Source: Actinomucor elegans
Taxonomy: Eukaryota; Mucoromycota; Mucoromycetes; Mucorales; Mucoraceae
NCBI GenBank assembly: GCA_026027325.1
Contig: JAMSLZ010000023.1
Coordinates: 174,566-238,565 of the forward strand
Length of the DNA: 64,000 nucleotides
Direction: 5' to 3'
In this document: positions 1-9,822 of the stretch, in pieces
Layout of the letters: the number at the start of each line of letters is the position of its first letter
How positions within the stretch are numbered: position 1 is the stretch's first letter
The notes under the pieces: model-generated
Database searches by the model: none
Seen by the model: the letters and a program-made list of their open reading frames with translations, nothing else
Told to the model about the DNA's origin: nothing
Position numbers and translations under genes: made by a program

Positions 1-346
1 TATTATTACTTTCTAAAAATTCATCATATATGTGGTGAAATCCACATATAACATTCTGCATTATATTAAAAAGACGGGATTCATTTAATAACTATCCATC
101 AAAAGAGGGAGTTTTGAATCACCGCTGAAAATACAATTAATGAAGAATGAACATAGATTAAAAAGACCTTTGATTGTTACTAAGAGACCATTTCTTTGGA
201 AGTATAAATACAAGAGATACAAGCTAGATAGAAAAACTTAACTCACTTTGAATCAATAAAACCCCATAAAACGGTTCTAACTGATTCACTCGCTTTTATT
301 CAATTTTTACCGCAATATATATCTTCTTCGATTACTTCTTTATCTA
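1..346. repeat. Outer flank repeat, downstream of LINE-1
   Basis: No gene is visible. This AT-rich stretch is the reverse complement of 55100-55445, with one base difference that I noticed, and sits immediately beyond the poly(A) tail of LINE-1 exactly as its partner sits beyond LINE-6. Read on the plus strand it has a TATAAATA box near 204-211 and an AATAAA near 255, a layout like a retrotransposon LTR, plus a hairpin-forming pair around 31-49. I could not find TG/CA ends with a target duplication, so LTR identity is only a suggestion. Confidence 0.8.
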
Positions 347-412
347 TTTTTTTTTGTATTAAATGTAATTTATTGATCTTAAAGTGGTTTTACAAAGCTA
401 AATTACAAATTA

Positions 413-3400
413 CTAATCTAATGTTGTGCTAGTAGACTCATCAGGAGTTCTACTATCTAAGAACGTGGTGATAACAAGGCTGTTATCTGTCTTGAAGGAA
501 TTGAGGACCCAAGCTGAGGACCAAGTATCATCATGAATAACACATCGCCAATGTGCAGCCCATAAGGTATAGAAGATCGAACCCAAAATGGAAAACACAT
601 CCGCGTCAAGAGGTTTACAATCGAGGCCACTTAGAGAGACAAGAGCAGCCCAGATGTTCGCATCTGACGGAAAGTCTTCACCCAAAGAGAGAAAGGCAAG
701 AGCTTGGCGCCAGTAGTCGGCCTTTTGCGGGCAACCGACAGCAAAATGGTACAAGTCTTCATTAGCACCGCAGAGAACACAGAAAGGAGAAGGAAACTGC
801 TGAGGAGACCAGCGATTCACCCGAGAGCGGTAACCAATCTTGTCGTGAAGCAGGCGCCACCAGGGAGTGAAAGCCTTGGCCACCATGGGAAGAGACCAAA
901 ACAAACGCCAAAAGAAAGGACGCAAAAGCAAGTGAGAAGCCACAGCCAAAGGAGGACCAGGGCGAGCGGAAACAACAGAGTGATCAGCGTGCCAGAAGCG
1001 ACGCAAGACACCAAGAGGAAGTTTGGCAACAGATACCACCGAAGAGGGACCAGAAGGGACAGTCCAATGACGGGTCGATGGCATCCAGGAAGAAGCACCA
1101 GTGCTAGAAACAGGAAGAGCACGCTGTTCATCGTAAGTGAAAGCAACTTTGGACCTAATCACCGGAGGGAGAGCCAGAGAAACAGGACCAAAAGGAGGAC
1201 TTAAACCATAATAAACCGACTTGACATGGCTGGAACTTGGCAGAGCCTTATTGGAGAACAGGGTACCAGAGTGAATATTCCAGTGGAATATGTCAGACAT
1301 GAGATACTTGGGAGCAACAGACGAAGGAACAAAACCAGGAGACAGATCATGAGCAACACCAGGAACAGAAGACACCACACAGCACAAAGGAAGATCCAGG
1401 AACCACCGAGAAGACCAAGAAGAATGCACCACCAGAGGAGGCAGCCGAACCAGAAGCTTGGTTAGATGATCCAGGGTTGGAATGCTATTCAACCGAGGCT
1501 TGAATCGGGATGGATACATCAACCAAGGGAGAACCGAAGAATGACCAGAATAGGCTTGAAAGCAGAACACCAACCAAGGAGACACAAAATCCGAAGACAC
1601 CAGAGGACGAAGCAGACGTTGAACATACACAAGATGCAAAGCAAAGCTCTGATCTTGGATGTCCACCAGACCAACACCACCATACTTGCGAGGAAGACAC
1701 AAAGAAGACCAAGACGGCGCGGGCCAAAACGATGCCACATACTTGCGCACTACTGCCTTGATATCCAGAAGCCACTTGCCAGGCACAGGAACCACACGAA
1801 GAAGATGATACACCTTGGAGAGCAACAGAGAATTCGCCACCAGACCAGTACCACGAATAGACAGGTGTCGTTCACGAAGCATGTTTGCATGCCTCTCCAA
1901 CTTGACTTTGACACCATCCAGGAAATGCAGCAACTGAGCATCGGTATGATACAGTGGATAACCAAGGTAACGCACCGAGCCAACAGACGACGAATCATGC
2001 CACTCTACACCAGCAGCAGAAGCTATATCAACCCAAGGCTGATGAGCCACACCCGAAAGAGACACCAGAACAGTCTTGCTGAGATTCACCTTGGCGTTGG
2101 AGGCACGACCATAGACCTCAAGAAGAGACAGAAGCACCAACCATTCACCAGGCGAAGACAAGAACACCTCAAGATCATCGGCATAACTGAGAAGCTTGAT
2201 AGGAGCCGGAGGAGAAGAACCACTGACAAAATCAAGCGGGTAGTTACCCGTATCATCACCCAAATCAAGATGGACCTTTTGAGGGTTAGGGAGCCAAGTC
2301 CGAGGAACCACCACAGGAGTCAGAGAAACACCAGAGAGAGAAGAACAAGCCAAGACAGACCGCAACAGGGGTTCAAAAGCCAAGTTGAACAACAGAGGTG
2401 ATAGTGGATCACCCTGCCTAAGGCCACGCAACTGAGGAACAGCTGCTCCTAACCACCCGTTAATGGACACGGAGATCTTGGTACCAAAGAACAAAGAAGA
2501 GAGACAACCAACCAGACCAGAAGGAAAACCAAAACGAAGCAACACACGACGAAGATACTCAGGATGGACCCGATCATAAGCCTTCTCTTGATCAAGTAAC
2601 ACCGCAACTTGAGGAAGGTTTGGAGCCACCGACCGAAGATTAGCCATCAACGTTTGATTCAACCACCCATTATCCGAGATCAATCGATGAGGAAGGAACC
2701 CAGTTTGATAGGGGTTGATCAGCTTGGGAAGAACACGGTTGAACCTATTGGCCAGCAACTTGGTAAACAACTTGGCATCCGAGTTGATCAGAGAGAGAGG
2801 ACGCCAGTTAGCCAAGAGCAGAGGATCACCTTTCTTGAACAAAAGCACCATCCGAGTTTGTTGCCACGAAGGAGGAAACACACCAGAGAAAGTACCACCA
2901 AGGACTGCCACCAGCAAGTCCAGAAAAGGTCGCGAACGACCAGCCAAGTAATGATATACCTCGAAAGGAATACCATCCATGCCAGGAGACCGAGACCTAG
3001 GGGCGTGAGCCAGTAGATCCAGCACCGTAACGGCATTAGGCAGAGCCATCAGATACTTGGCATCATCCGAAGACAACACCACTTCTTCAGGAATACCATT
3101 CAAAAGAGAGTCCACGGCTTCGGCATCGATGTCGTCCGGGGTGTATAGCTTTCGGTAGAAACCACGAGCCTCCCGAAGTATATCAGCCGCTTCCACCAAG
3201 ACCTCACCAGTAGTAGAGCACTTCAAGGACTGGATTGTCTGTTGAGACTGGCGATCCTTGATGACACGATAGAAATACTTGTTGTTACGTTCACCCAGTT
3301 CATGCCAACGAGTGGCAGAGCGAAGCATATTCTGGCGTGTTTCTTTCTGAATCTGACCATCAACCAATTTCTCTAGCTCATGCACCACCTGAAGAGGAAG

Positions 3401-3477
3401 TGAATCATCACTAGGTTGAATTGACGGTGTAGCATCACTAGTCATAATACCTGAGACAGAAGAGGAAACAGCCTTCA
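413..3477 (-). pseudogene. LINE-1 ORF2, 3' part (reverse transcriptase and C-terminal domain)
   Basis: An open frame of about 1,020 codons holds the whole reverse transcriptase and C-terminal part of ORF2. Visible motifs in order: NWRPLSLINSDAK, the motif A segment LLDQEKAYDRV, the motif B segment RGLRQGDPLSPLLFN, the catalytic SYADDLEV, and near the C-terminus a CCHC zinc motif (CVLCG...H...C) typical of zf-RVT in L1-type elements. I see no RNase H domain. The first methionine at the LTR border is internal to the normal protein, so this is the downstream half of a split gene, cut off from its endonuclease. Compared with the intact LINE-3 copy I see no internal stop or frameshift. Confidence 0.9.
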
Positions 3478-3841
3478 TGTTATATCGAATATAATAAAGA
3501 CTGTAAAAATAACCAGACTGATAAAACGAATTGATTTATTAAAGCATTAAAATGATGAGCTATTTATACAAAATTGAAGTTCGGATTTAACTTGATATTA
3601 TAGACGATTGAATTAGTCAAAGACTGTGCTCATGGAGTTAACAAGGATTTATAGTAATCCATTCTAGTACGACTTTATATTCGGTGATAGATAGTTTATG
3701 AAGGTTAGTTGCACTAAGCATTGATTTCCATATATATCTCTTAACCGACGTTACAAAGCTGTCAAAGCACAAGCTGAGTATAAGCATTGTCGAACATTGA
3801 CCTGATTGGTGACGGACACTGAACAAGTCATGTTTACAACA
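3478..3841 (-). mobile_element. Solo LTR (364 bp) with 5-bp target duplication
   Basis: The sequence runs TG...CA (TGTTATATCG to TTTACAACA on the plus strand) and is flanked by CTTCA at 3473-3477 and again at 3842-3846. The uninterrupted LINE copies read GCCTTCATACG across this site, so exactly 5 bases were duplicated. On the minus strand it has a TATAAATA box near 3561-3568 followed by AATAAA near 3535-3540, as in an LTR promoter and polyadenylation region, which sets the orientation. No internal retrotransposon sequence remains, so it is a solo LTR left by recombination between two LTRs. I cannot tell whether the parent was Ty1/copia or Ty3-type. Confidence 0.9.
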
Positions 3842-4834
3842 CTTCATACGTTCCTGTTGTAAAGCAGCAACCTTGTTCTTGAATCGAGCCTTAGCACCCC
3901 AAGCGTACTTTTGCGCACAGCACTTGAGCAACAACTTGAAGGATTCCCATTGAGATTGGACCCTCAAAGGTTCACCCTTACCACCAGAGCTAGCATTGTC
4001 ACCATCACCACCAGAAGATTCGAAAAAGAGAGACACCGTCTTGTCCAGCAATAGGAGAAACTCTGAATCCTCCAGCAGAGTGGGGTTAAAGCGCCAACAG
4101 CCAGGACCAATACGAGCACAAGCAGGCTGCAGATCGATTGTCAAAAGACAGTGATCGGTCCACACACCAGGAACATAATGGACTTGACCATTCACCAACC
4201 GAGTCACCAGCGAAGTATGACCAAAGATATAATCAATAGTAGTACCAGCCCTAGGAAACGTAATAGGACCGTCCGGGAAACAGTTGTTAAAGTGGAGACG
4301 AAGCCAATCATACAGCGGAGCCACAGAGGAAAGACTTGTCTCGGCAGAAGAGTGCAGATGAATGTTGAAGTCACCTACCAACATCCAAGGCGTGTTGGAC
4401 ACCTCAGACCACAAAGCAAGAGAGAGAAAAGATTGTATAAACAGTGGACGGTCCGAAGACTGTGCCGGTGCATAGATATTGGCCACACGGCACAAGACAT
4501 TATGCTGGGCATCCTTGACAGTAGCCACAACACAACGCTCATCCAGGAGAACTTGAGTAGCATCCAAAGAAAGACCAGGCTTGAGACAGACAATGGCACA
4601 ATGTTTGGATACCACAAAGGGACAGCGAGGAAAGAAGAAAGAGAAAGAGCGGATTTGATGATCAGTGAGAGAAGATTGAGAATAGAAGTGAGATACCTCT
4701 TGCAAGCAAAGGATATCCACACCGAGAGAACGAGCGCGTAGGTAAGAAGCGAACTCCTTTTGTGTTGTTTTTTGGGACTCCATAAAAATGCTACGCACAT
4801 TTAAGGAACCCAATCGAATGTTTTGACCTAGCAT
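3842..4834 (-). pseudogene. LINE-1 ORF2, 5' part (APE-like endonuclease)
   Basis: This is the N-terminal third of ORF2, starting at the ATG inside TAATG at 4830-4834. It encodes the endonuclease/exonuclease/phosphatase fold: LGSLNVRS, ILCLQEVSH with the catalytic Glu, VGDFNIH, TIDYIFGH and the final WTDHCLL. After the LTR junction the frame continues for about 70 codons of LTR-encoded sequence and then stops, so the product would be a bare endonuclease of about 398 residues. The segment shares the GTATCC variant (GGATAC near 4606-4611) with LINE-6, where LINE-3 and LINE-4 have GTGTCC. Confidence 0.9.
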
Positions 4835-6291
4835 TACGCCCTATGGGCAGAAGAAGAAGACTTGGAAGACTTGGACGTCTTGATAGCAGAAGCAGAAGCC
4901 TTGGTCTTCGCCACATTCACAATATTCTTCTTGAGAAAGTCAATCTTGTTTTGAGTTCGAGCTTTGACTTTACTCAGATCCAGCATTTCTTGAGCACTAT
5001 CCACCTTCATAGTAGAAGCAACCTCGAAGTCAGCAAACTTGGAAGCATTCACACCGTACGGACTGTTGGGATTGTACTCCGCCTTCTGGCCAGAAGACGA
5101 AGGAGCACCCTCACCATCAACTTCCATTGTGTCAACAGCATTATCATTGTTGACTACACCAGTAACATCACCACCAACAACACCAGCAGCACCAGAGACA
5201 CCACCAGAGACACCACCAGAGACACCACCAGACCCAGACGCAGAGCTACCCACAGACACCATAGACACCACAGAGGCTTGGTCTTCCTCATCATCAGCTG
5301 TAGCTTCCTCTTGTACTACAATATCTTCTGAATCAGAGCTTGGACCAAGCTTCTTACCACCAGACAGAGCAACGTACTCACTTAGCTCTACCGCAAACGA
5401 CTTGTCCTTATCCTGTTTGGTCTTGGACTTGACCTTACAGAAGCGAGCCGTGTGACCATGCTCTCGACACGAAAAGCACACGCGCTTGGCTAACTCGGGG
5501 CAATCCTTACGGACATGACCGGATAAACGGCAGAAATGACAAACCGGAGGGGCGTTCTTGAACTGAGCAGGTGCGAAACTATCCCAGGCATTCAGATACA
5601 GCATTCTTGATAAAGGCTGAGATGGGAGCACCTCTCCATCCTCACCTTTCATGCCCACTGACGTATCTAACAGCACCGACATCTTGCCTTCAAAGTAACC
5701 CTTGCGACTGTACTTTTTAAGCTGATACACCTTACCATAGAACGCCAAGGAGTCTAACATATCCACCAAAAAAGTATGTTCATCGGGGATAGCATTCAAC
5801 ATTGTAAATTGAACATGCGTCAAATTACCACCAACAGAAACACCCGAACCAGAACAAGTGGAAACAGCTTTGTATACCACACCATTGACAGTAACACCAT
5901 CACTGACAGCCTTAGTGGCATCCACCTTTGCCTTGAAAGTGGCTTCCACCAATAGGTCACCACCAGCATTTTCACGCCATGTGCTAATGGGCCTGAATTG
6001 CACATTGGCACCGACTTGTTCTTGGATGACCTTGTACGCATCAACACGGTCACCAAACAATCTTCCGGGAAAAGAAAAGAGAACAGAACCAGAAGAGAGA
6101 GCTTGTTGCACAATAGCAGTAGCCTTGCGCACCAAAATTTCAGATTTGAGGTCATCATCTTCAAAGATGACCTCACCAACAAGAGGAATGGAGGAACTGT
6201 CGACATTACGTCGAGCAGGAGTAACGAGTACCTTCTTAGAGGCACCACGAGCGACAATAGTCGTCCAGGACACGGCAGAATTTTCAGTCAT
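4834..6291 (-). CDS. LINE-1 ORF1 (nucleic-acid-binding protein)
   Basis: 485-residue ORF1, open from MTENSAVSW to the stop that overlaps the ORF2 start. It carries two CCHC knuckles (CHFCRLSGHVRKDC and CFSCREHGHTARFC), a central region that may form an RRM-like fold (inference), a short Ser/Gly/Val repeat and a Lys/Ser-rich tail. The family role is to coat LINE RNA and assist target-primed reverse transcription. Its C-terminal end matches LINE-4 and LINE-6, but most of the protein differs clearly from them (QFRPISTWREN against DFRHISSMRAN), so the ORF looks like a mosaic with a switch point near 4950-5000. Confidence 0.88.
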   Translation of the reverse strand: MTENSAVSWTTIVARGASKKVLVTPARRNVDSSSIPLVGEVIFEDDDLKSEILVRKATAIVQQALSSGSVLFSFPGRLFGDRVDAYKVIQEQVGANVQFRPISTWRENAGGDLLVEATFKAKVDATKAVSDGVTVNGVVYKAVSTCSGSGVSVGGNLTHVQFTMLNAIPDEHTFLVDMLDSLAFYGKVYQLKKYSRKGYFEGKMSVLLDTSVGMKGEDGEVLPSQPLSRMLYLNAWDSFAPAQFKNAPPVCHFCRLSGHVRKDCPELAKRVCFSCREHGHTARFCKVKSKTKQDKDKSFAVELSEYVALSGGKKLGPSSDSEDIVVQEEATADDEEDQASVVSMVSVGSSASGSGGVSGGVSGGVSGAAGVVGGDVTGVVNNDNAVDTMEVDGEGAPSSSGQKAEYNPNSPYGVNASKFADFEVASTMKVDSAQEMLDLSKVKARTQNKIDFLKKNIVNVAKTKASASAIKTSKSSKSSSSAHRA

Positions 6292-6573
6292 GTGCCAGAT
6301 TTCTAGAAAATGGCGAGATTACGAAAAAAAGTTTTTGAGATGTCGAAATTGGCGAATTGAGATGTCAAGATCGAGCGAAATGTAGAAGATGTTGGAGATG
6401 TGCAAAAATAATTATACCACCAGAAGCGCAGCGACGAGTAGAATACGAATACGAAACAAGCGGAGATGGATGGATTGAATTGAGCGAGATATCGACAAAA
6501 AACCAGACGGATGCAAAATTTTTTGTAAAAAGTGATCTTTAAGCGAAAGAGCCTTTCCTTTAAGCGAAAGAGC

Positions 6574-6668
6574 CCACTACAACATCATCTTTTGGCGTAG
6601 GATCAAGGCCAGATTTCTTTGCACCAGACAAAGCCACATAATCGTCCAGTTCAGCCTCGAAAGACTTC
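6574..6668 (-). pseudogene. Detached ORF1 fragment between LINE-1 and LINE-2
   Basis: About 95 bases match the interior of family-A ORF1 just downstream of the zinc knuckles. It corresponds to roughly 24556-24650 of LINE-3, but carries the GGATCAAGG variant of LINE-4. It lies in the same orientation as the LINEs, between the 5' unit repeats of LINE-1 and the poly(A) tail of LINE-2. It is too short to be a gene and looks like filler copied into a 5' junction. Confidence 0.85.
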
Positions 6669-6715
6669 TTTTTTTTTTTTTGTATGAAGTGTAACTTTAT
6701 TTAACAATTAGTATT

Positions 6716-8185
6716 CTAATTTAATTCTAACAAACTAGGAGATTCAGTGGCAGTGGATGTACTAGCCATGAATTCCGAAATTATAAGTGAATGATCATGC
6801 TCGAATGCATTAATAGCATGAGCAGAGGACCAGGATTCATCATGAATCACGCATTTCCAATGCAAACGCCAAACTGTAGCTAAGCCGGCACCAAGGAGCA
6901 CCAAGGAGCACCAAAAGGTCGTTCGAAAGAGGTACTGACTTGAGATCACACAAGGTGACCAAGCCAGACCAAACAGAAGCAAGATCGCAGAGAGGTTCTT
7001 GGAGACAGAGCAACTGGATCATATCCATCCAAAAGATAGCCTTCATGGGACAGTATACGAGCATATGGCCAAGTGTTTCCACTTCACCACAGAGGCCACA
7101 GAGAGGAGACAGGTACACATTTGGATCCCACCGATGCAAGCGAGCACGATAGCCAATGCGGTCATGCAAGAGACGCCACCAAGGAGTGAATGCTTTTGCA
7201 GGCATAGGCAAAGACCAAAAGAGACGCCAAAAGAAGGGCCGAAGCAGAGCATGAGCACCCATAGTAGCAGGAGGTTGAGGACGGTGCATCACAAGTGATG
7301 CATACTCCGGATGCCAAGAGCGACGCAGAACACCAAGAGGAACCTTTCGAATTGAGACTACCGTTTTACTGGTAACCTGGATAGTCCAGTGGGCAGTAGA
7401 AGGCAGCCAAGAAGAAGCAGCAGGAGAACAGGGCAGAGCAGACAGTTCCGAAGAAGAGAAGCCAATCTTGGAACGGATTACCTCAGGCAAAGTCAGAGTC
7501 GGAGGACCATTAAATGGTTGGAAACCAGACCAGACTAGACGAACTTGCCTTTTCATGTTGTTCTTGAGACCAGCAGAGACCACACCGAGATGAGGAATCC
7601 AGAAACACAAGTCCGAGAGCAAATACCTTGGAGCAAGGGCAGCAGGATCCAGAGGAGGAGGCTTACCCAGAGGATTCTCGCAAGGCGATACCACAGAACA
7701 AAGAGGAAGATCCAAAAACCAGCGAGGAGACCAACTTTCCGACACGACCAGAGGAGGCAACCGAGAAAGCAACTCCACCAAGTGAGAAACCACAGGCACA
7801 CCCTTGAAAAGCGACTTGTACATGGCTGGATACATGAACCAGGGTAGGACCGAAGAGTGACCAGTATACACCTGGATACAATGCACCAACCAAGGAGAAA
7901 CAAAGTCCACAGCAGAACGAGAAGGAAACAGCAATCGTTGGATGTACACCATATGGAGAGCCAGGCTTTGATCTTTGACATCAACAAGAGAGGCACCCCC
8001 GAACTTCTTTGGTAGACACAAGGAAGACCAAGACACAGACGGATTGAAAGGAACCATGAATTCATGAATGACCCTTTTGAGCTGGTCCAGCCAGGAAGTA
8101 GGAGCAGGAATCACCCGAAGAATATGGTACACCTTAGAGAGCAGCAGAGAGTTAGCCACAAGACTTTTACCACGGATTGACAGCT
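6716..8185 (-). pseudogene. LINE-2 ORF2, C-terminal part, frameshifted
   Basis: C-terminal third of ORF2: the thumb-like region and the zf-RVT type CCHC motif (LCGLCGEVETLGHMLVYC). The 10-bp motif CACCAAGGAG is tandemly duplicated near 6889-6910 relative to LINE-5, which shifts the frame, so about the last 60 residues fall in another frame (6716 to about 6900). The N-terminal side is cut at 8185 by the CACTA element. The LINE-5 copy (46173-47018) lacks the duplication, so it arose in this copy. Confidence 0.88.
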
Positions 8186-8204
8186 CACTATGGCGAAAAT
8201 ATTG
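8186..8204 (+). repeat. CACTA-1 left terminal inverted repeat
   Basis: CACTATGGCGAAAATATTG. The first 14 bases are shared with CACTA-2 although the rest of the two elements is diverged, so this is the conserved transposase recognition end. Behind it the subterminal region to about 8300 repeats ATTTACCTACTAATA-like units. Confidence 0.93.
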
Positions 8205-9822
8205 TGTGCTACCCATAATATTATGTGGTAAAACGACGATTTTATTATCATTTACCTACTAATACTATAGATTTACCTACTAATAATAATCTGCGAACCA
8301 ATGAAATTAGAGCAATTATTTTCTATGGCTGCGCAATTAACAGTGCTTTGCTCATTTATTAGTGGTTACTCCTAATATTAGTGGAAAGCAGACAATAATG
8401 TTATGGGTTTAGTCAATATTATAACATAAATTGACAATAAGAAAGAAAAGCCTGAACTCCATTTTATTTGCAAACAATTTTTATGTATTCTTGTCTTTTG
8501 CCGATGAAAGCCAAATCTTGCAAACTTCTTATAAATGAGTACATGAAATTCTGATGCTTGTACGCAACAACATAATCCTCGTTTATTTTATTTACTAAAA
8601 TGAACTCTGCTTTTCGTTTCAACGATCTTTTATGTAAATTCCTAGAAACGTTTAATTTCAACGTTTGTCAAAAATAATGTTGAACAATTGTCTTTCAAAT
8701 GCGTTTATTATTCGTTGAAAAGTCTCTTATACAGGTCAGGTTGCAAAAAATTCTCTTGTAAATTACTCTTTTGGAAACAAGAACGAATCGCTAGTTCCAT
8801 TTAATAAGCTGAGCACTTTCATTGCCGTGATTTAGCCTTTGGCTAATAGCTGTGTATTTAAAATGCTGAATGACATTAAGAATGAGCTGCCATTAAGTGT
8901 CTAATTTACTCAATTTTATGTTTAGTAAAATTATAGAATAAAGAAAGAAAGAAAGAAAAAAAGAAAATACATTGCGTTAAAAAAAAAAAGAAATACATTG
9001 CGTAAAAAAAAAGAAATACATTGCGTAAAAAAAAAGAAATATATTGCGTAAAAAAGAGATAAATTATTGTGTAAAAAAAAATAGGTCAAGTAGCGATTAT
9101 TAATTGCCAGTAATCTTAGTCATTATTGCTAGGCGGTTATTTAACTAGATGATTTATTGTCAAAATCATATATCCACTTCTCAAACTACAAAAAAACGCG
9201 TTCGTTTTTGGACTTTCGAGTAATTGATGATTATGATAGAATTCTTAATGACGATCGAAAGCTTCAAAAACATGCACGTTTTTTTAGGTGCTAGAAAACT
9301 ACAATCGATGAACATTTTTGCTGTCTGTTGGAAAATTAATCCGCATTGCTTGATAATAAACTAATTTTACTATAAAGATAAACAAGAGCATTAATCATAT
9401 TTTACATTTGGTTTTAAAGATTAACTGGAGCAACTAAATAGTCAATTAACATTATTGAATGATGAATATAGAACTGTATAACTTGGGTTATCCTGGTTCT
9501 ATATTTCTGATATTATGAAATAATTTCTTAAACATCAGGGAAATGGGTTAAATTTTTGATTAAGAAATGTTTTTACATTCTGTTGCAAGATTGCTAATAC
9601 CTTTCTCTCGAATTAATAACATGATATATAAAAACGAGTTAAATTATCTATAGTTTATATCTACTACAGAAAGTGTAAATACCTATTTTACTTTTGCTAT
9701 ATTATGATGAAGTCCTTTTGGAGGGAAGCTTTATATTATTTTCGGTGGTTTAAATACATAATCAATTCAGAGAACAATTTTATTTCAAAATAAAACGCTT
9801 TTTGCTCTTGTCTTCATGCTAT
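8205..9822. other. CACTA-1 left subterminal and non-coding region
   Basis: No convincing gene. Near the end lie repeated TAATA/ATTTACC motifs; further in is AT-rich sequence with the minisatellite at 8938-9083. A 65-codon minus-strand frame at 8464-8661 has no recognisable features and no counterpart in CACTA-2. The region is probably the subterminal binding zone plus the 3' flank of the transposase gene. Confidence 0.7.
8938..9083. repeat. Minisatellite, TACATTGCGT units with A-runs
   Basis: Four to five imperfect copies of a unit of about 20-24 bases (GAAATACATTGCGT followed by 8-11 A) preceded by a GAAA microsatellite. The last unit is degenerate (TTATTGTGT). Direct orientation and variable A-runs indicate replication slippage; it is not a CRISPR array. 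Confidence 0.85.

Larger units (their letters stand above)
347..6573 (-). mobile_element. LINE-1: family A L1-like non-LTR retrotransposon, broken by a solo LTR
   Basis: Minus-strand LINE. Its 3' end is a T-run at 347-355 (the poly(A) tail), with an AATAAA-type signal just inside it and a 3' UTR of about 55 bases after the ORF2 stop at 413. ORF2 is split by the solo LTR at 3478-3841; ORF1 is open. The 5' UTR (6292 to about 6540) carries the block common to all elements here (GTCTGGTTTTTTGTCGATAT onward). The 5' limit is fuzzy: two copies of a CTTTCGCTTAAAG unit lie at 6540-6573. Residue markers in ORF2 (ALAFLSLGEDFPSD) pair it with LINE-6 rather than with LINE-3 or LINE-4. Confidence 0.92.

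Noticed and set aside
1466..2401. 311-codon plus-strand open frame antisense to LINE-1 ORF2 (repeated at 21067-22002 and, inverted, at 53044-53979)
   Set aside because: It lies wholly antisense to the reverse transcriptase, has a His/Arg/Gln-rich composition typical of the complement of a coding strand, and recurs only because the LINE recurs.
4151..4741. 196-codon frame antisense to the LINE endonuclease, present in several copies
   Set aside because: Complement of a conserved coding region; no start context, domain or independent conservation.
8464..8661. 65-codon minus-strand frame in CACTA-1
   Set aside because: No counterpart in CACTA-2, no recognisable feature, in AT-rich subterminal DNA.
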